Shown in pieces: positions 61,881 through 64,000 of a stretch of DNA of 64,000 bases. The DNA is taken from contig NZ_KB235920.1 in assembly GCF_000332195.1 (NCBI RefSeq), positions 1 through 64,000 on the forward strand. The letters are read 5' to 3'. The position numbers and the translations under genes are program-made. Below the pieces are notes generated by a model, which searched no databases, was not told the DNA's origin, and saw only the letters and a list, made by a program, of their open reading frames with translations. Source of the stretch: Pleurocapsa sp. PCC 7319. GTDB taxonomy: Bacteria; Cyanobacteriota; Cyanobacteriia; Cyanobacteriales; Xenococcaceae. Every line of letters starts with the position of its first letter. The stretch's first letter is position 1.

Positions 61881-64000
61881 ATGCACGCAGCAAAACTCAA
61901 AACCGCCAATAAAAAGTCTCCATCAACTCCGAAAAAAGATAGATCGAGTCCCGCTAAAAGTAATCCACTATTACAGCAAGTCTTGCGGATGGGCAATACT
62001 CCTAATCCCAAAGAACACGCTGCTGTTTTAAAGCGCGCCCCAGCAAATCAGCAAGCTTCTAAGCAGCAATTATTGTTACTGCTACAGCAAAAATATGGCA
62101 ATAATTATGTGAATCAGGTGATGCAGTTAACACAGCCTAATGGTGGAGAAACAAAAGCATCGCCAACTCAGAAGCCTGTAGTTCAGGCAAAGTTAACGGT
62201 TAATCCAGCAGGGGATAAATACGAACAAGAGGCGGATCGGGTAGCGGATAATGTAGTGCAGCGTATGAATGAACCTGCTACTGGGGATGATCGGGACAAA
62301 ATTCAGCATCAGGAAATGTCTCCGCAGAAGAATAAGGAGGAAGAGAAAACTGCCCAAACTAAACCAGAGATTACCTCTCTTCAACGTCAGGCAATGAACT
62401 CTGATATGGAGCAGGAGGAGGATAAAACTGCTCAGACTAAATCCGAACAACAGGAGGAGTCAAAAGAAGAGGAAGAGAAAACTGCTCAAACCAAGCCAGA
62501 AATTAGTTCCCTTCAACGTCAGGAAATGAACTCTGACATGGAGCAAGAGGAGGATAAAACTGCTCAGACTAAATCCGAACCTCAAGAGGAGTCACAAGAA
62601 GAGGAAGAGCAAACTGCTCAAACCAAGCCAGAAATTACTTCTCTTCAACGTCAAGAAGTGAACTCTGACATGGAGCAAGAGGAGGATAAAACTGCTCAGA
62701 CTAAATCCGAACCTCAAGAGGAGTCACAAGAAGAGGAAGAGCAAACTGCCCAAACCAAGCCAGAAATTACTTCTCTTCAACGTCAGGAAATGAACTCTGA
62801 CATGGAGCAAGAGGAGGATAAAACTGCTCAGACTAAATCCGAACCTCAAGAGGAGTCACAAGAAGAGGAAGAGAAAACTGCTCAAACTAAACCTGAAATT
62901 ACCTCTCTTCAACGTCAGGAAATGAACTCTGACATGGAGCAAGAGGAGGATAAAACTGCTCAGACTAAACCCGAACCTCAGGAGACAACTTCTGAGGATA
63001 AAGAGGAGAGAACTGTTCAAACTAAACCTCAGTCCAATGCTAAAAAACAGCAATTAATGGCTCAGGAAAAACAGTCACAAGCTAAAAATCAGGACGAACA
63101 AGAAAATAAACTCCTCGTCCAAATGAAGTCGGCAACAAAATCTCGGAGTAAAAAGGTTGCTCCAGCAGATTTAGAATCCTCGGTACAGAAAGAAAAAGGA
63201 AGAGGACAACCTATTAGCGATAAGGTTCGCGGAAAGTTAGAGCAAGGATTTGGTGCTGACTTTAGTGATGTCAGAATACACACAGACACTCAATCCGATC
63301 GCCTCAATCAATCTATTCAAGCTCGTGCTTTTACCACAGAACAGGATATTTTCTTCCGCCAGGGAGCTTACGATCCTAGCAGCAAACAAGGACAACAATT
63401 ACTCGCTCATGAATTAACTCATGTTGTCCAGCAAAGTGGTGGTGCAGTTCAGGCAAAATCAGATGTCAACCAGGCAGCAGACAATCAAATACAAACAAAA
63501 ATATCTTCTGCTCCATCTTCTGTATCTCAACCAAAAATTCAGCGTAAGGAAAACCCAGATGAAAAAACCGATCTAGAGCAGCAACCAGAACCCAGCCAAC
63601 CAGAGCAAAAAGCTGACGCAGGTACAGCAGAACAGCCTCAACCGCCAGCAGATAGTAACCCTGAAGCCAACCAGCCTCCAGCCGATAGCGGTACGCCCAA
63701 TCAACCACCAGCAGCATCAGACGAATCGGGTTCTAATCCCCAAGCAACATCTGAAACTAGAGATAGTAAAGATAGTAAGGATGAAAAAGCTCCCACTTCT
63801 TCAGAAGACGATCCGGCATTCCAAGAAGTTGTTAATGCCACTCAAGAATTAGCCACCCAACAGCAAGAACACCCACCAGGAACAGAAAAAGCAGATGAAG
63901 CCCAAGCAGCAGCAGAACCTCCTACTAATGAAGTAGAAAGTAAGGCTCAAGCTAACCAAGTTGAGGAGATGCAACAGGCTGAAACCCCTGAATTTGATGC
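61881..64000 (+). CDS. DUF4157 (HExxH) injection-system-associated protein with 44-residue tandem repeats, 3' end beyond window
   Basis: This gene is open from ATG 61881 to the window edge (over 706 codons). Residues about 70-130 contain LTVNPAGDKYEQEADRVADNVVQRM, the signature that precedes DUF4157. Residues about 150-375 are five tandem repeats of 44 residues (132 nt; anchor LQR codons at 62379, 62511, 62643, 62775 and 62907) with alternating acidic runs and KTAQTKPE. Residues about 430-530 are DUF4157: ISDKVRGKLEQGFGADFSDVRIHTD and LLAHELTHVVQQSG, with His510-Glu511-x-x-His514 as zinc motif. The rest is Pro/Gln/Glu-rich. Such proteins are the most frequent cargo- or toxin-linked component of eCIS loci and may be an effector or an adaptor. 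Confidence 0.88.
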   Translation, partial: MHAAKLKTANKKSPSTPKKDRSSPAKSNPLLQQVLRMGNTPNPKEHAAVLKRAPANQQASKQQLLLLLQQKYGNNYVNQVMQLTQPNGGETKASPTQKPVVQAKLTVNPAGDKYEQEADRVADNVVQRMNEPATGDDRDKIQHQEMSPQKNKEEEKTAQTKPEITSLQRQAMNSDMEQEEDKTAQTKSEQQEESKEEEEKTAQTKPEISSLQRQEMNSDMEQEEDKTAQTKSEPQEESQEEEEQTAQTKPEITSLQRQEVNSDMEQEEDKTAQTKSEPQEESQEEEEQTAQTKPEITSLQRQEMNSDMEQEEDKTAQTKSEPQEESQEEEEKTAQTKPEITSLQRQEMNSDMEQEEDKTAQTKPEPQETTSEDKEERTVQTKPQSNAKKQQLMAQEKQSQAKNQDEQENKLLVQMKSATKSRSKKVAPADLESSVQKEKGRGQPISDKVRGKLEQGFGADFSDVRIHTDTQSDRLNQSIQARAFTTEQDIFFRQGAYDPSSKQGQQLLAHELTHVVQQSGGAVQAKSDVNQAADNQIQTKISSAPSSVSQPKIQRKENPDEKTDLEQQPEPSQPEQKADAGTAEQPQPPADSNPEANQPPADSGTPNQPPAASDESGSNPQATSETRDSKDSKDEKAPTSSEDDPAFQEVVNATQELATQQQEHPPGTEKADEAQAAAEPPTNEVESKAQANQVEEMQQAETPEFD

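Noticed and set aside
62193-63053. Leu/Phe-rich minus-strand ORFs
   Set aside because: They are antisense to the Glu/Lys/Gln-rich repeats of the DUF4157 protein and look hydrophobic only because of codon complementarity.

Overview
The window looks like AT-rich cyanobacterial chromosome. The octamer GCGATCGC (HIP1) and its variants recur throughout, inside and between genes. The protein families are typical of cyanobacteria: AAA-like/WD40 proteins, secreted CHAT proteins, Nif11-type peptides and a cyanobacterial contractile injection system. The peptide-modification genes resemble the splicease/epimerase (plp) system I know from Pleurocapsa sp. PCC 7319, so a baeocyte-forming or related cyanobacterium is a reasonable guess. 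This rests on family recognition, not on a search.

Layout. 1-1190: insertion-sequence debris (an IS66 end inside an ISAs1-type transposase, and an IS6 tail). 1214-6912: a VanZ/RDD membrane protein, two secreted or exported proteins and a large membrane-attached alpha/beta hydrolase. 7051-8924: an insertion sequence with a duplicated inverted end, sitting between an IS630 remnant and a decapitated parD antitoxin gene. 8997-16045: a secreted TPR-CHAT protein, a fasciclin protein and an AAA/14-repeat WD40 protein. 16188-32115 (all minus strand): a ribosomal-peptide (RiPP) gene cluster. 32357-38134: a divergent Nif11-like/beta-helix protein, an AraC-type response regulator, an RTX-like protein, a 52-codon ORF and an AAA-like protein. 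38137-41511: four nested or adjacent IS elements (IS1, IS66 remnant, IS5, IS6). 42011-64000 (all plus strand): a contractile injection system (eCIS/tCIS-type) operon that runs off the right edge.

RiPP cluster. In transcription order it encodes an NHLP-leader precursor, a PoyD-type radical SAM epimerase, two Nif11-leader precursors with XYG motifs (MYG, LYG), a PlpX-like radical SAM/SPASM enzyme, a 56-aa ORF, a dCache-HAMP membrane sensor without an output domain, a MinD/ParA-like ATPase, an HECTH zincin-like protein and a double cyclic-nucleotide-binding protein. It ends with the NHLP-type export machine: HlyD (fused to a response-regulator receiver domain), C39-peptidase ABC transporter and ABC permease/ATPase. 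Inferred logic: precursors are epimerised and/or spliced at XYG to give beta-amino-acid-containing peptides, then cleaved after the GG motif and exported. A sensory/regulatory module is co-transcribed.

Injection system. The order is: coiled-coil protein, Pvc16-like cap protein, carboxypeptidase-regulatory-like protein, two sheaths, tube, assembly chaperone with a start-less -1-frame ORF behind it, second tube, linker protein, LysM protein, hub, spike, gp25, two J-like baseplate proteins, beta-propeller/gpI fusion, a conserved unknown with a winged-helix-like tail, and a DUF4157 HExxH protein carrying 44-residue tandem repeats. Eight spacers of this operon hold G-rich then C-rich heptamer arrays that could fold on themselves. 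The ATPase, tape measure and PAAR-type tip were not seen and may lie to the right of the window. No rRNA, tRNA or CRISPR array was recognised.
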